DNA from: Acinetobacter variabilis
Lineage (GTDB): Bacteria > Pseudomonadota > Gammaproteobacteria > Pseudomonadales > Moraxellaceae
Assembly: GCF_000369625.1 (NCBI RefSeq)
Contig: NZ_KB850113.1
Location: 1,753,152-1,817,151, forward strand
DNA: 64,000 bases
Reading direction: 5' to 3'
Below, piece by piece: positions 48,141 through 57,170 of the stretch (positions are counted from its first letter, which is position 1; each line of letters starts with the position of its first letter). The translations under genes and the position numbers were made by a program. The notes under the pieces are model-generated. The model did not search any database and was not told the origin of the DNA. It saw only the letters and a program-made list of their open reading frames with translations.

Positions 48141-48578
48141 ATGGACGGATTGATTATACAGATTGTCATTTTTGCCATTCTGTTCAGCGTGGGTTTCGGT
48201 TTTGGTCGCTTTAACGAGCGCAAGCATCTGCAATATCTGGATGAACAGGAACAGCGTTTGGCTTATATCCGGGTCAATAATAGCCGCTTCATCGAATCTA
48301 CACTCCCCGGTCATATGATCAGCAGCAATGTGGTGATTTCACATGATTACTTTAAATATGCGATTGCTAATGTGCAAAACATGCTAGGTGGTCGTTTGAC
48401 CAGTTATGAGAGTGTCGTTGAACGGGCGCGACGTGAAGCTATAGTACGATTAAAATTGGAAGCAGAGAAAATAGGCGCTGACCAGATTATGGGAATTCGA
48501 CTCAGTACTACCGAACTTGGCATGCAAGGCGGTATGGTTGAAGTCTTCGCTTATGGCACCGCAATTCAAGCCAAGTAA
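48141..48578 (+). CDS. YbjQ/UPF0145 family protein with N-terminal membrane anchor
   Basis: This 145-residue protein begins with a transmembrane segment at about 4-22 (LIIQIVIFAILFSVGFGFG). The rest repeats the UPF0145 pattern: SHDYFKYAIANVQNMLGGRL, ERARREAIVRLKLEAEKIGADQ and MGIRLSTTELGMQ. It follows the soluble paralogue by three bases, so both are likely one operon. The pair suggests a membrane-tethered oligomer with a soluble partner; the function remains unknown. Confidence 0.8.
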   Translation: MDGLIIQIVIFAILFSVGFGFGRFNERKHLQYLDEQEQRLAYIRVNNSRFIESTLPGHMISSNVVISHDYFKYAIANVQNMLGGRLTSYESVVERARREAIVRLKLEAEKIGADQIMGIRLSTTELGMQGGMVEVFAYGTAIQAK

Positions 48579-49067
48579 TTATGCTTCTGCAAGCTTCTCT
48601 ATAAATAAAATTCCATTCAGGTGATCAATTTCATGCTGTACAATTCGTGCCGGAAAGCCTTTAAACGACTGAACCACTTCATTTCCCTCTAACGTAAAAT
48701 AACGTACCTCAACCTCTTCTGCTCGAGCGACCCTCCCTCTTTGTTCGGGCACACTTAAACAGCCTTCCTCACCCAATACTTGCGTAGCTGAAGCACTGAT
48801 AATCTCCGGATTGATCATGGTCACAGCTTCCATATACGGCGCCTCCGGATAACGTAAATTGGGCCGTGATGCGACCATAATAATGCGTTTAGAGACATAA
48901 ACCTGCGGTGCTGCAATGCCCACGCCCTGACGGTGCTGCATGGTTTCCATCAAGGCGCTGTTAAATTGCCGCAACCAGTCACTGTCAAATTCAGCCTGTG
49001 TGACCGGACTGGCAATTAGGGTTAAAATGGCCTCACCTTGCTGTGCCACCGCCAAGGTATTTGTCAT
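48579..49067 (-). CDS. def: Peptide deformylase
   Basis: The deformylase removes N-formyl from nascent proteins with a metal ion. From the ATG at 49067 (AGGA ribosome-binding site) it has 162 residues. The three motifs are GVGIAAPQ at about 49-56, EEGCLSVP (metal Cys) at about 99-106, and HEIDHLNG (metal His pair) at about 143-150. The usual GLAAPQ is GIAAPQ, which is common in second paralogues. Its context is not the def-fmt operon, so it may be an additional copy. It converges on the UPF0145 pair. Confidence 0.9.
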   Translation of the reverse strand: MTNTLAVAQQGEAILTLIASPVTQAEFDSDWLRQFNSALMETMQHRQGVGIAAPQVYVSKRIIMVASRPNLRYPEAPYMEAVTMINPEIISASATQVLGEEGCLSVPEQRGRVARAEEVEVRYFTLEGNEVVQSFKGFPARIVQHEIDHLNGILFIEKLAEA

Positions 49068-49384
49068 CGCGCTATCCTGTAATTTTTTCATCCAACTCTA
49101 TCTTAGAGGGAAAGTTACAGAATGAACATCATACTAAAATGAATAAATACGTTTAAAAAAGATAAGCTGTATTTTAAGTAATGTTTCGGACTCCAGCTTA
49201 TTGTTACCTTAAAAACTTCACTTGAAAGGAAAATAATTAATCAAAACATTCCAAATAATTTTATTCATTTAAATTTTAATAAATTTTAGTTTAGATTAAA
49301 CAAAGAAAGATTGATTATTCAAGAAAATAACCCTTCTTTAAAATCAGCAATCAAGTCATGGATATTAAATAATGGAACGACTAC
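49068..49384. other. 317-bp gap between def and the MHS transporter
   Basis: This is AT-rich sequence with no open frame of interest and no clear hairpin. It must hold the divergent promoters of def and the transporter; none stands out beyond AT-rich -10-like boxes. Confidence 0.5.
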
Positions 49385-50662
49385 ATGAATGCACAACCCT
49401 ATCTGAGCCGTGCTGATAAACGCACCCTCGGACTATCGTCCCTAGGTGGCGCACTGGAATTCTATGATTTTGTCATTTATGTGTTCTACGCCAAATTGAT
49501 CTCTGAACTGTTCTTTCCAAGTACCCTGAGTCCGTTTTGGGCCATGCTAAATACCTATGGCATCTTTGCCGCAGGCTATTTCTTTCGCCCACTCGGCGGT
49601 GTGGTGATGGCGCATTTTGGGGATCTGATCGGTCGTAAAAGACTATTCAGTTTATCCATCTTGCTGATGGCGCTACCGACCCTCATGATTGGGATCATGC
49701 CAACCTTTGAAAGTATTGGTTATGCTGCACCATTGTTGCTGCTATTGATGCGTGTTGTTCAAGGTATTGCGATTGGTGGTGAAATTCCGGCTGCCTGGAC
49801 CTTTGTGTCTGAGCATGTGCCTGAAGGCCGAATTGGGATTGCCAATGGCTTGCTGACCGCAGGCCTATCACTCGGAATTCTACTCGGTGCCCTAATGTCG
49901 CTGTTTATTTCCTTACAGTTCACTGAAGCGGAAATCAAAGACTGGGCTTGGCGCGTTCCCTTCATTCTAGGTGGGATTTTTGGTTTTGTGGCACTGTACC
50001 TACGTAGTTATTTGAAAGAAACTCCAGTCTTTAAAGCCATGCAGGCGAAAAAAGAACTGGCGAAAGAATTACCAGTCAAACAGGTACTGTTAAGCCACAA
50101 AACTGCTGTAGGCATTGGGATGTTATTTACCTGGTTCCTGACCGGCTGTGTGGTGGTCTTGATTCTGGCGATGCCAAATTTACTGGTGGTCAGTTTTGGC
50201 TTCGAACGTGCTGATGCATTCAAGATGCAAAGTGCTGCAATCCTAATGCAAATGCTCGGCTGCATTATCGCTGGTGTACTGGCTGACCGTTTCGGTGCAG
50301 GCAAGGTCATTTTACTTGGCTCTATTTTTGTCGCGGCAATGGCTGGGATTTTTTATCACAGTCTGGGTCATGTTGAAGCGTCAACGGTGTTCATGCTTTA
50401 CATGTTGCTCGGTCTAAGCTCAGGAACCGTGGGCATGGTGTCTTATAGCATGGTGAAAATGTTCCCGGCACAAATCCGTTTCAGCGGAATTTCATTTTCC
50501 TATAATCTGGCCTATGCGATTGCAGGTGGAATCACCTTGCCACTGGTGCAATGGTTGAGCCTATATAGCAATATTGGTGCCCTGTACTATATCTGGACTG
50601 TGTGTCTAGTGACCCTATTCACTGCCCTGCTTTACCGCAGTAAATTTGAAAAAACAGCTTAA
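49385..50662 (+). CDS. MHS-family MFS transporter (metabolite/proton symporter)
   Basis: This 425-residue, 12-transmembrane protein starts with the MHS signature GGALEFYDFVIYVFYAKLIS. It carries the DxxGRK loop (FGDLIGRKRLF) and a central RVVQGIAIGGEIPAAWTFVSEHV typical of ProP/KgtP/ShiA-type symporters. The substrate could be a carboxylate, betaine or proline; the sequence does not decide. A terminator shared with the next, converging gene follows. Confidence 0.85.
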   Translation: MNAQPYLSRADKRTLGLSSLGGALEFYDFVIYVFYAKLISELFFPSTLSPFWAMLNTYGIFAAGYFFRPLGGVVMAHFGDLIGRKRLFSLSILLMALPTLMIGIMPTFESIGYAAPLLLLLMRVVQGIAIGGEIPAAWTFVSEHVPEGRIGIANGLLTAGLSLGILLGALMSLFISLQFTEAEIKDWAWRVPFILGGIFGFVALYLRSYLKETPVFKAMQAKKELAKELPVKQVLLSHKTAVGIGMLFTWFLTGCVVVLILAMPNLLVVSFGFERADAFKMQSAAILMQMLGCIIAGVLADRFGAGKVILLGSIFVAAMAGIFYHSLGHVEASTVFMLYMLLGLSSGTVGMVSYSMVKMFPAQIRFSGISFSYNLAYAIAGGITLPLVQWLSLYSNIGALYYIWTVCLVTLFTALLYRSKFEKTA

Positions 50663-50668
50663 AATAAC

Positions 50669-50697
50669 AAAGAGCCTGACTTACAGGCTCTTTTTTA
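50669..50697. terminator. Bidirectional terminator between the MHS and DUF2505 genes
   Basis: An AAAGAGCCTG/CAGGCTCTTTTTT stem with T6 run. Confidence 0.85.
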
Positions 50698-50714
50698 AGT
50701 GAGAATGTACGAAT

Positions 50715-51212
50715 TTAAGCTTTCAGATTCTTGCGTAGCTCATCTTCCACAATGCTGATCTCGATCTCACTGAATTTACGGATTTCACCTTCGGCATGTT
50801 TTTCCAGCATGCCACCGACCAAAGGCACTTTCACATTCACCGTCCAGTTCAACTGGAACTGAATCTGCTGTTCATCACCTGTAACGGCACGCTGACATTT
50901 AGCTTCAATCGGCAGATTGGCACCTAGTTCCACGACTGAAGTCATTTCTTCTAGATTGCTAACATCGGTACGCTGCAAGCGAAACGCATCTTTCAGCAGT
51001 TTCTTGGCAATATCTGGGATTTTGACATCCAGATTGTAGGCACGCTTCAGGGTATACAGATGTCCCTGCTTTTCTGAAACCAGAATTTCCATATTTTGAG
51101 CAGGGATTCGATGACAAACCGCTTCATGCAAACTGATGTCATTTGCCAGACGTTTAAACTCATCAATCGAAACACCACGAATAATTGCGTTTACGGTAAA
51201 CTGGTGGGCCAT
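50715..51212 (-). CDS. DUF2505-domain protein
   Basis: This 165-residue protein has the START/SRPBCC-like plan of DUF2505: an N-terminal FTVNAIIRGVSIDEFKRLAN helix, a strand-rich middle, and a C-terminal NVKVPLVGGMLEKHAEGEIRKF helix. Such folds bind hydrophobic ligands in some cases. Its function is unknown. It is monocistronic. Confidence 0.75.
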   Translation of the reverse strand: MAHQFTVNAIIRGVSIDEFKRLANDISLHEAVCHRIPAQNMEILVSEKQGHLYTLKRAYNLDVKIPDIAKKLLKDAFRLQRTDVSNLEEMTSVVELGANLPIEAKCQRAVTGDEQQIQFQLNWTVNVKVPLVGGMLEKHAEGEIRKFSEIEISIVEDELRKNLKA

Positions 51213-51350
51213 ATCTATTTTCCTTATTTTTATTAGGGGTTATGGACTCAAATTAAGTCAAATGAATCATCTGACAGAGAAGATAAGCTATTTAAGTCAA
51301 TTTTACATCGGCTGTCATTATTTTTTTATTGAGAAAAATTGGCATTGAGG

Positions 51351-51623
51351 TCAATGTTTCCAGGCAATTTTTGCAGATATACAGGGTCCACAACTGAGTA
51401 AAAGCTGAACTTCACGATACTCAATGACCGCATGAAATTCTTCTGCCCCATCATCTAGGCCAGAAGCATACCAGACCGTGCCCGCAGGAAATTTCTTTAA
51501 CCAGCTGGTCTTATAAAAATCAGAAACGGAATCAAACTGTAAATAGTGTTCCGGTTCAGCTTCAACCTGAGTCGCTAAAGCCATAAATTTCTGTAATTGT
51601 GCCTGATGAAAATCAATCAGCAT
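51351..51623 (-). CDS. Small hypothetical protein, 90 aa
   Basis: I do not recognise the family. The N-terminus is helical and polar, the middle carries VSDFYKTSWLKKFPAGTVWYASGLDDGAEE cut by turns, and the C-terminus has CGPCISAKIAWKH with two cysteines. No signal peptide is visible. It lies alone between the DUF2505 gene and the hydrolase, and the start ATG at 51623 has a CCTTTT-type (AAAAGG) ribosome-binding site. Confidence 0.5.
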   Translation of the reverse strand: MLIDFHQAQLQKFMALATQVEAEPEHYLQFDSVSDFYKTSWLKKFPAGTVWYASGLDDGAEEFHAVIEYREVQLLLSCGPCISAKIAWKH

Positions 51624-51780
51624 GAGGCAGCCCTTCCTTTTGTATGAGGAGATTACATGCCATATAGGTAAGCATAGATGTCATTTACGACTCATGAGTT
51701 TTGACATCATGGCTTAGATCAGATTAAAAATAATATAGATTCACCTCCCCTGATTCAATCCACGTATAAGGATATCCAGT

Positions 51781-52662
51781 ATGCAACAAGGAAAAGTTCA
51801 GGTCGAAACCGTGCAGTTTCTGGCAGAAGATGGCTATACCTTAACCGGCAAGCTTTACCGCAGTGAATATGCCAAAGCCAATATTGTCATCGCCTGTGCG
51901 ACAGGTGTTCCCCAAGCTTTTTACCGGCGCTTTGCCGATTATGCAGCACGAGCAGGTTTTCAGGTACTGACTTTTGATTATCGTGGGGTGGCTGATTCTG
52001 CACCCAAACGTTTAAAGAATTTTAAAATGTCCTATTTAGACTGGGGACAATATGATCTCAGCGCTGCGATTGATTATCTTAGCAAAACCGGTCTGGATAT
52101 TTATATGATTGGCCACTCCTATGGCGGGCAGGCTTTGGGATTAAGTAAATATCATGATCGCATTGAAGCAATGTACTGCTTTGGCACCGGTGCTGGCTGG
52201 CATGGTTATATGCCTTTAACTGAAAGAATCAAGGTTCAGGTAATCTGGAATATTGTTTTTCCACCGATGGTAGCGGTGACAGGCTATTTGCCATGGAGTC
52301 GTTTAAATATGGGCGCCGACTTACCGCGTGATGTCTATCGTCAGTGGCGCAAATGGTGCAAAAATCCAACCTATTTCTTTGCCGATCCTGAACTGAAAGA
52401 CCTACATGCCCATTATGCCGCGGTAAAAACACCTATTTATGCCGTAGCCGCACTCGATGATGCCTGGGCCTTACCTAAATCCAGACAAGCCTTTATACAA
52501 CATTACCGTCAGGCCTCGTTGCATTATATTGATATTCAGGCGACCGATTATGGACTCAAACACATTGGACATATGGGTTATTTCCGTCAGGGCGCAGAAC
52601 AGCTCTGGGATGAAGTGCTCGCTAAGTTCAGTGAATTACATCAACTCAAAAATGCAGCTTGA
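51781..52662 (+). CDS. Alpha/beta-hydrolase (serine aminopeptidase-like)
   Basis: This 293-residue enzyme has the nucleophile elbow GHSYGG at about 111-116 (Ser113). An acid residue lies in AALDDAWALP, and the His is in TDYGLKHIGHMGYF near the end, giving a full Ser-Asp-His triad. A strand (VIACATGVPQAFYRRFADYAA) supplies the oxyanion region. Possible substrates are esters, lipids or lactones; no neighbour identifies one. GGATAT precedes the ATG as a weak ribosome-binding site. Confidence 0.8.
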   Translation: MQQGKVQVETVQFLAEDGYTLTGKLYRSEYAKANIVIACATGVPQAFYRRFADYAARAGFQVLTFDYRGVADSAPKRLKNFKMSYLDWGQYDLSAAIDYLSKTGLDIYMIGHSYGGQALGLSKYHDRIEAMYCFGTGAGWHGYMPLTERIKVQVIWNIVFPPMVAVTGYLPWSRLNMGADLPRDVYRQWRKWCKNPTYFFADPELKDLHAHYAAVKTPIYAVAALDDAWALPKSRQAFIQHYRQASLHYIDIQATDYGLKHIGHMGYFRQGAEQLWDEVLAKFSELHQLKNAA

Positions 52663-52696
52663 TTTTAGTCTCTAGAGTATTTAAGCATTTAGCTGC

Positions 52697-53185
52697 TTAA
52701 GCATAATATGCCTGTTGAATATCGGTTCTGATTTCCTGACGGTGTTCCTCGCCGAAACGGTCGACATGGGCATAAAATACCCCATAACGGCCGACATAAT
52801 ATTCCAGTGACTGGTCATAAAAATTCCAGAAAATTGACCATTCGCCTAAATCCATCTGACGGATTTGTGTACCGGTATGCATCGGCATCTTACGGAGCAG
52901 TTCCTGCTGTAACTGCTCTGCTTCATTGCGATCCTGAATCTGAACCTGATGTTGGAAAAATAATTGCGCCACATCATCAAACAGTTCCAGCTCATAGGCA
53001 TCGACCACATGCAATGTTTCCTGAGACTCAGGTTGACTCTCTTCAGTACTGCTGGAAATCGGATCCTCTTTTTCGACACGTTTAGTCTTTACATAGCGCT
53101 GGGTTTTATAGATTTTCATGCCGATAAACCAGGTCGCATACAGTATCAGGGCTAGACATGAAAAAATCAGGAATTTAAGAATCAT
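52697..53185 (-). CDS. Single-pass membrane protein of unknown function
   Basis: This 162-residue protein has an N-terminal transmembrane segment at about 3-23. A charged linker with poly-Ser/Glu (about 40-58) follows, then a soluble domain rich in aromatic residues (WSIFWNFYDQSLEYYVGRYGVF). I do not recognise it. Orientation with a cytoplasmic C-terminal domain is likely because of positive residues after the segment. No neighbour suggests a job. Confidence 0.55.
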   Translation of the reverse strand: MILKFLIFSCLALILYATWFIGMKIYKTQRYVKTKRVEKEDPISSSTEESQPESQETLHVVDAYELELFDDVAQLFFQHQVQIQDRNEAEQLQQELLRKMPMHTGTQIRQMDLGEWSIFWNFYDQSLEYYVGRYGVFYAHVDRFGEEHRQEIRTDIQQAYYA

Positions 53186-53573
53186 TGATCATCTCGTGTA
53201 GTTAATTTTATTTTTATCACGGTCTGCCAATTCTTGATTTGGCGATCTTCTTCCAAATTAACACAAGTCTATTTTTTGTACAGCAAACTTGAGGATTTTT
53301 TTAGATCTTCTTGGATTTTTTTCTTCGGTTGAGCCTTATTTCCCAGTATTCAATTTGAAATAAGGATCTAAAATCTTGTTAAAAATTAGAATGAATCCAG
53401 AAAGCCAATATTGATCAGGATAAATAAATCAGACAAATCACTACAGAATCGATCATCAACTCTGGATTCTTTAGCAAATGCACTCAAAAAGCTACACGAT
53501 TGGTATTTGTTTTTTTGAGCATTTTCCTTCAAATAAAAGATCCCTCTTTATGGTCGAGTAACTGAATAAAATT
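53186..53573. other. 388-bp gap with a perfect 9-bp inverted repeat
   Basis: CCTTATTTC (53334-53342) and GAAATAAGG (53357-53365) form a stem with a 14-nt loop in an otherwise AT-rich gap. No open frame beyond about 20 codons is credible. The hairpin could be an sRNA terminator or a protein site; nothing else is recognised. Confidence 0.45.
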
Positions 53574-54020
53574 ATGATTCGTGAAGGGAAGATTCAAGAT
53601 ATACCTCAAATAATTCAGGTCATCCACGACAGTATTCAATCCTGTATTTTGGATCATCAACGTGAAGACAGCGTGATCCAACGCTGGCTGGAGCAGTTTA
53701 ATCACGCCCAGCTGATTGTGGAAATGCTTTATAACGACTGCTGGGTGTATATTTTAAATGATCAGATTGTCGGCTTTTTGCTGGTCAGTGACACTGGAGA
53801 AATCCTGATGCACTATGTGGCTGCACGTTTCCAGCGACTCGGGTTTGGCACCCAGCTTTTTGATCAGATGCACAAATCCTTAGTGCATAAAAATATCCAT
53901 AAAATTAAAGTCCAATCGACTCAAACAGCTTTAAGTTATTATCAAAAAAATGGATTTTTCTCACCGAATCATCAATCGGAAAATGAAGAAAATTATCATT
54001 TATATAAATACGCTTTTTAA
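53574..54020 (+). CDS. GNAT-family N-acetyltransferase
   Basis: This 148-residue protein has the acetyl-CoA-binding loop pattern VAARFQRLGFGTQLFDQMH (R/Q-x-x-G-x-G/A) at about 82-100. The C-terminal ALSYYQKNGFF beta-bulge segment is typical of GNAT enzymes. The acceptor could be an amino group on a protein, amino acid or polyamine; the sequence does not say. It converges on the diguanylate cyclase with 12 bp between stops. Confidence 0.78.
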   Translation: MIREGKIQDIPQIIQVIHDSIQSCILDHQREDSVIQRWLEQFNHAQLIVEMLYNDCWVYILNDQIVGFLLVSDTGEILMHYVAARFQRLGFGTQLFDQMHKSLVHKNIHKIKVQSTQTALSYYQKNGFFSPNHQSENEENYHLYKYAF

Positions 54021-54032
54021 AATTAAAAAATT

Positions 54033-55898
54033 TTATGCCATTTTAAGTTGATCTCGCCCTGCCTGCTTAGCCGCGTATAACTGCACATCTGCCGCTTTCA
54101 TCAGTGCATGAATATCTGGATAGGGATGTGTTTGATCCATCCAGGAAATACCCATGCTGACCGTGACATAAGATTTATCATCTGTTCGATTTAAGTGTTC
54201 AAATTGCTGTTCGCGAATCTTGTGCAAGACTTTTTCCAGAAACTCTAAGGCTGCCTGAACAGGTACATCAGTGAGTAGAATCGCAAATTCTTCTCCACCA
54301 TAACGGGCTAAATACGCGGATTCAGGGAGTACCGTCTGAATGACCTTGACCAGATTCTGTAAAATTTCATCTCCTTTTAAGTGCCCATAATAGTCATTGT
54401 AGTTTTTAAAATAGTCGACATCGAGCATGGCAAAAATCAGTGTACTGTGTGGATGTTGCTGACAGTATAAAAACTGCTGCTGGATTTGGTCATTTAAAGC
54501 ACGACGGTTAAAGGCACCCGTCAAAGCATCAATATTCACCTGATGTTCGAGTTTGGCATTCAGTTCACGTAATTGCTCGGTACGTGCTTTGACTTTCTGA
54601 TCCAGTGAACTGTTCAAGATCATTAATTTATTATTCAGTCGCTCGGTATGGTAGGTTTGATGGGCATAATTACGAGATTGTTGAAACATAATGATCAAGA
54701 CATACAGGCTGGTCGAAATAAATGACAGATGCACGCTCTCAATTACATTCAGTAATACCAGATAATCATTAAGAAAGGTCACACACAGAAAGATGATGGC
54801 AAACAGGTTAGTGAACGAATATTCATCTCCTTGAGAAAGTGTCACATAAAACCCGTAAATAAAATTACCCAGTATCACCAGACCATAGATAACGCTATAC
54901 AAAGCCAGACGCTCAAAAACTTCTGGTGTACTAAACAAGGTTACTGCGATATTAAAAATCAGTAATCCCGCACCTACGTAATAAATTGAACGTCGGATAT
55001 AACGTGGCTTAAACAGGTACATGTAGCTCAGGAAGAATAAGATTGCCAGAAAAGTGAACAGATATTCTAGACGAGCGCCCCATAACCAACTGATTTTACT
55101 TACAATGGCGTATGGATGTGGCGCAGAAAACAGATTATGCAGTGCCAAAAAAATAATAAATAAGCCAAAAATAAATACACTGCGGCTATTTCGCTCCACA
55201 GCTCCGCGAAACAGGGAAAATAAAATGGTAAATAGTCCTACACCCAGCACTGTGCCACAGACCAAAGCAATACTCAGCATTTGCAACATAAACTGTCGGT
55301 TAATGGTCGCAGAGGGGCCAATTTTCAGAGGCTTTTCTAGTCCGCCATGTAAATTGGTATAGTTGGAAACCTGAATACTTAAGGTAAAATATTCATTCTG
55401 TGGCACAAAAGATGCGATCTTAGGTGCCTTTTCAGTCACCTGCCCTGTCGGGGTTTTACTGATTTTACCAAGACGCAGCAAGATATCCCCATTTAAATAA
55501 ATGCTATAAGCACCATACTGACTCGGAATCTGAATCGCTAATCGTTGTCCGATAAATTTTTTGGGAATTTTAAAATGGCTAATAAAAGTGCCATAAGTGG
55601 CATTGGTTCCGGTGAGACTCTTGAATGAAGCTGGAAGTTCAACTACTTGTGATTCGAGTTCAGGATCTGGTTGCTCAATGAACTGACGTGGATAGAACTG
55701 CCATTTGCCTTGCAACAAGGTGGTACTATCTTCATCAAATTTTAGTTCGGTGACCTCATTCTGATGAGCTAGGAAATAAGATTCTGGAGCAGCATCATAT
55801 TGAGCCCACACGATCCGTGTAGTCCCCATCAAAAATATCAGCATCAACCACGATGCCAATATCAGCATAATCCCCCTAAACCTGAGCAAAAAGACCAT
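54033..55898 (-). CDS. 7TMR-DISM diguanylate cyclase
   Basis: This 621-residue protein makes the second messenger c-di-GMP. It has a signal or first helix, a periplasmic 7TMR-DISM domain to about residue 200, and seven transmembrane helices at about 200-400. A coiled coil at about 410-450 leads to a C-terminal GGDEF domain, here GGEEF at 534-538. The RxxD inhibitory site normally just upstream is replaced by PESA, so product feedback is not expected. The periplasmic domain suggests a sugar or small-ligand signal. Confidence 0.85.
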   Translation of the reverse strand: MVFLLRFRGIMLILASWLMLIFLMGTTRIVWAQYDAAPESYFLAHQNEVTELKFDEDSTTLLQGKWQFYPRQFIEQPDPELESQVVELPASFKSLTGTNATYGTFISHFKIPKKFIGQRLAIQIPSQYGAYSIYLNGDILLRLGKISKTPTGQVTEKAPKIASFVPQNEYFTLSIQVSNYTNLHGGLEKPLKIGPSATINRQFMLQMLSIALVCGTVLGVGLFTILFSLFRGAVERNSRSVFIFGLFIIFLALHNLFSAPHPYAIVSKISWLWGARLEYLFTFLAILFFLSYMYLFKPRYIRRSIYYVGAGLLIFNIAVTLFSTPEVFERLALYSVIYGLVILGNFIYGFYVTLSQGDEYSFTNLFAIIFLCVTFLNDYLVLLNVIESVHLSFISTSLYVLIIMFQQSRNYAHQTYHTERLNNKLMILNSSLDQKVKARTEQLRELNAKLEHQVNIDALTGAFNRRALNDQIQQQFLYCQQHPHSTLIFAMLDVDYFKNYNDYYGHLKGDEILQNLVKVIQTVLPESAYLARYGGEEFAILLTDVPVQAALEFLEKVLHKIREQQFEHLNRTDDKSYVTVSMGISWMDQTHPYPDIHALMKAADVQLYAAKQAGRDQLKMA

Positions 55899-55965
55899 CC
55901 TGTAGCTACTGTTATTAATTCTAATGTACGTGGAATGTTGGATATTGCCAATGATTTTTCATATA

Positions 55966-55996
55966 AAAAGGCAGGATAACCGACGAGCTATCCTGC
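55966..55996 (-). terminator. Terminator after the FKBP gene
   Basis: GCAGGATA/TATCCTGC with a loop of 10 and a T-run on the minus strand. Confidence 0.75.
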
Positions 55997-56041
55997 TGCT
56001 GAATTCCTGACATATTGTACTGTTCAGAAAGTCACATAATA

Positions 56042-56386
56042 TCAGTCACGTGTTTTAACGTCATACAGTTCGATTTCAAAAATCAGGTTGGAATTTGCCG
56101 GGATAATGTTCCCCATTTTACGTTCACCATAAGCCAGATGAGCAGGTACGATCAGCTTACGTTTGCCCCCCACTTTCATGCCGATGATACCTTGATCCCA
56201 GCCTTTAATCACACGACCAGTGCCGATGACCGTCTCAAAATAATTACCACGATCCAGCGATGAATCAAACTTGGTTCCATCTTCCAGCCAGCCAGTGTAA
56301 TGCGTGGTAATCAGTGCACCTTTTACCGCTTCTTTACCTTCACCCACCACCAGGTCAATAATTTCTAGTTCTTTGGTCATCGTCAA
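56042..56386 (-). CDS. FKBP-type peptidyl-prolyl isomerase
   Basis: This 114-residue, single-domain PPIase contains ALITTHYTGWLEDGTKFDSSLDRG, FETVIGTGRVIKGWDQGIIGM, and VPAHLAYGERKMGNIIPANSNLIFEIELYDV, all FKBP-fold signatures. There is no signal, so it is cytosolic. It is a folding helper rather than the periplasmic FkpA type. Confidence 0.92.
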   Translation of the reverse strand: MTMTKELEIIDLVVGEGKEAVKGALITTHYTGWLEDGTKFDSSLDRGNYFETVIGTGRVIKGWDQGIIGMKVGGKRKLIVPAHLAYGERKMGNIIPANSNLIFEIELYDVKTRD

Positions 56387-56459
56387 TATCCTTCATTTTG
56401 CAAATAGCTCTAGTATAAACACGATTGAGCCAAATTCCTCAGACTTTAGCTCCAATGGA

Positions 56460-57083
56460 TCAAAAGCTGAGTTCCTGAACCTTCTTATCCTGTAATAAAT
56501 ACTGGGTTAATTTCTGGTGATTTTTAGCCGAACCCATCAGGATCCAGCGGCCTGTGATCCGCCGGTCGATTTTTTGCTGGCTGGAATGGATGACTTTTAA
56601 TTTGTATTGTTTAAACAGTTTTTCATAATGATCTGGTTCATGCTGTTCAAAAGGACAGACAATTTCGTAGTTACGTTCCTGATTCAGAGATTCAATGCCG
56701 CGTTGTACATACATCAGCAAAACCAGCACCGTCATGACAATAAAGGTCGCCCAAATACTTAACAGCTCATAGCCAGCACCAACTGCCATGCCCAGTGCAG
56801 CTGTCATCCAGATTGTGGTTGCAGTGGTAATCCCAGAAATCCGGTTATCATCTTTTAAAATCACTCCGGCTCCCAGAAAACCCAGGCCAGTTAAGACATT
56901 GGCTGCCAGACGGTCGGGGTTGGCGACGCCGATTTTTAAGGAAATAATAGTAAATAGACAAGAACTCAGACTGACCATGATCATGGTGCGCAGTCCGGCA
57001 GATTTACTATGATATTCCCGTTCCGCTCCAATAACCGCACCAATCACGACTGCTAACAGCAAATCATAAAGTTCATGATACAT
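56460..57083 (-). CDS. MgtC/SapB-family membrane protein
   Basis: From the ATG at 57083 the protein has 207 residues with five N-terminal hydrophobic segments: VVIGAVIGAEREYHSKSAGLRT, GLGFLGAGVIL, and a soluble C-terminal ACT-like part at about 130-207. The MgtC signature is YHSKSAGLRTM. In pathogens MgtC affects Mg homeostasis and inhibits ATP synthase; the role here is uncertain. It is transcribed toward the FKBP gene. Confidence 0.85.
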   Translation of the reverse strand: MYHELYDLLLAVVIGAVIGAEREYHSKSAGLRTMIMVSLSSCLFTIISLKIGVANPDRLAANVLTGLGFLGAGVILKDDNRISGITTATTIWMTAALGMAVGAGYELLSIWATFIVMTVLVLLMYVQRGIESLNQERNYEIVCPFEQHEPDHYEKLFKQYKLKVIHSSQQKIDRRITGRWILMGSAKNHQKLTQYLLQDKKVQELSF

Positions 57084-57170
57084 GCTTCGTCCCTGGAACT
57101 TATTATTCTCTCCAGATATACGAAATATTGGGGCGAGGACACAAGTCGAAACTTGCATCCTTGTGAGTTG

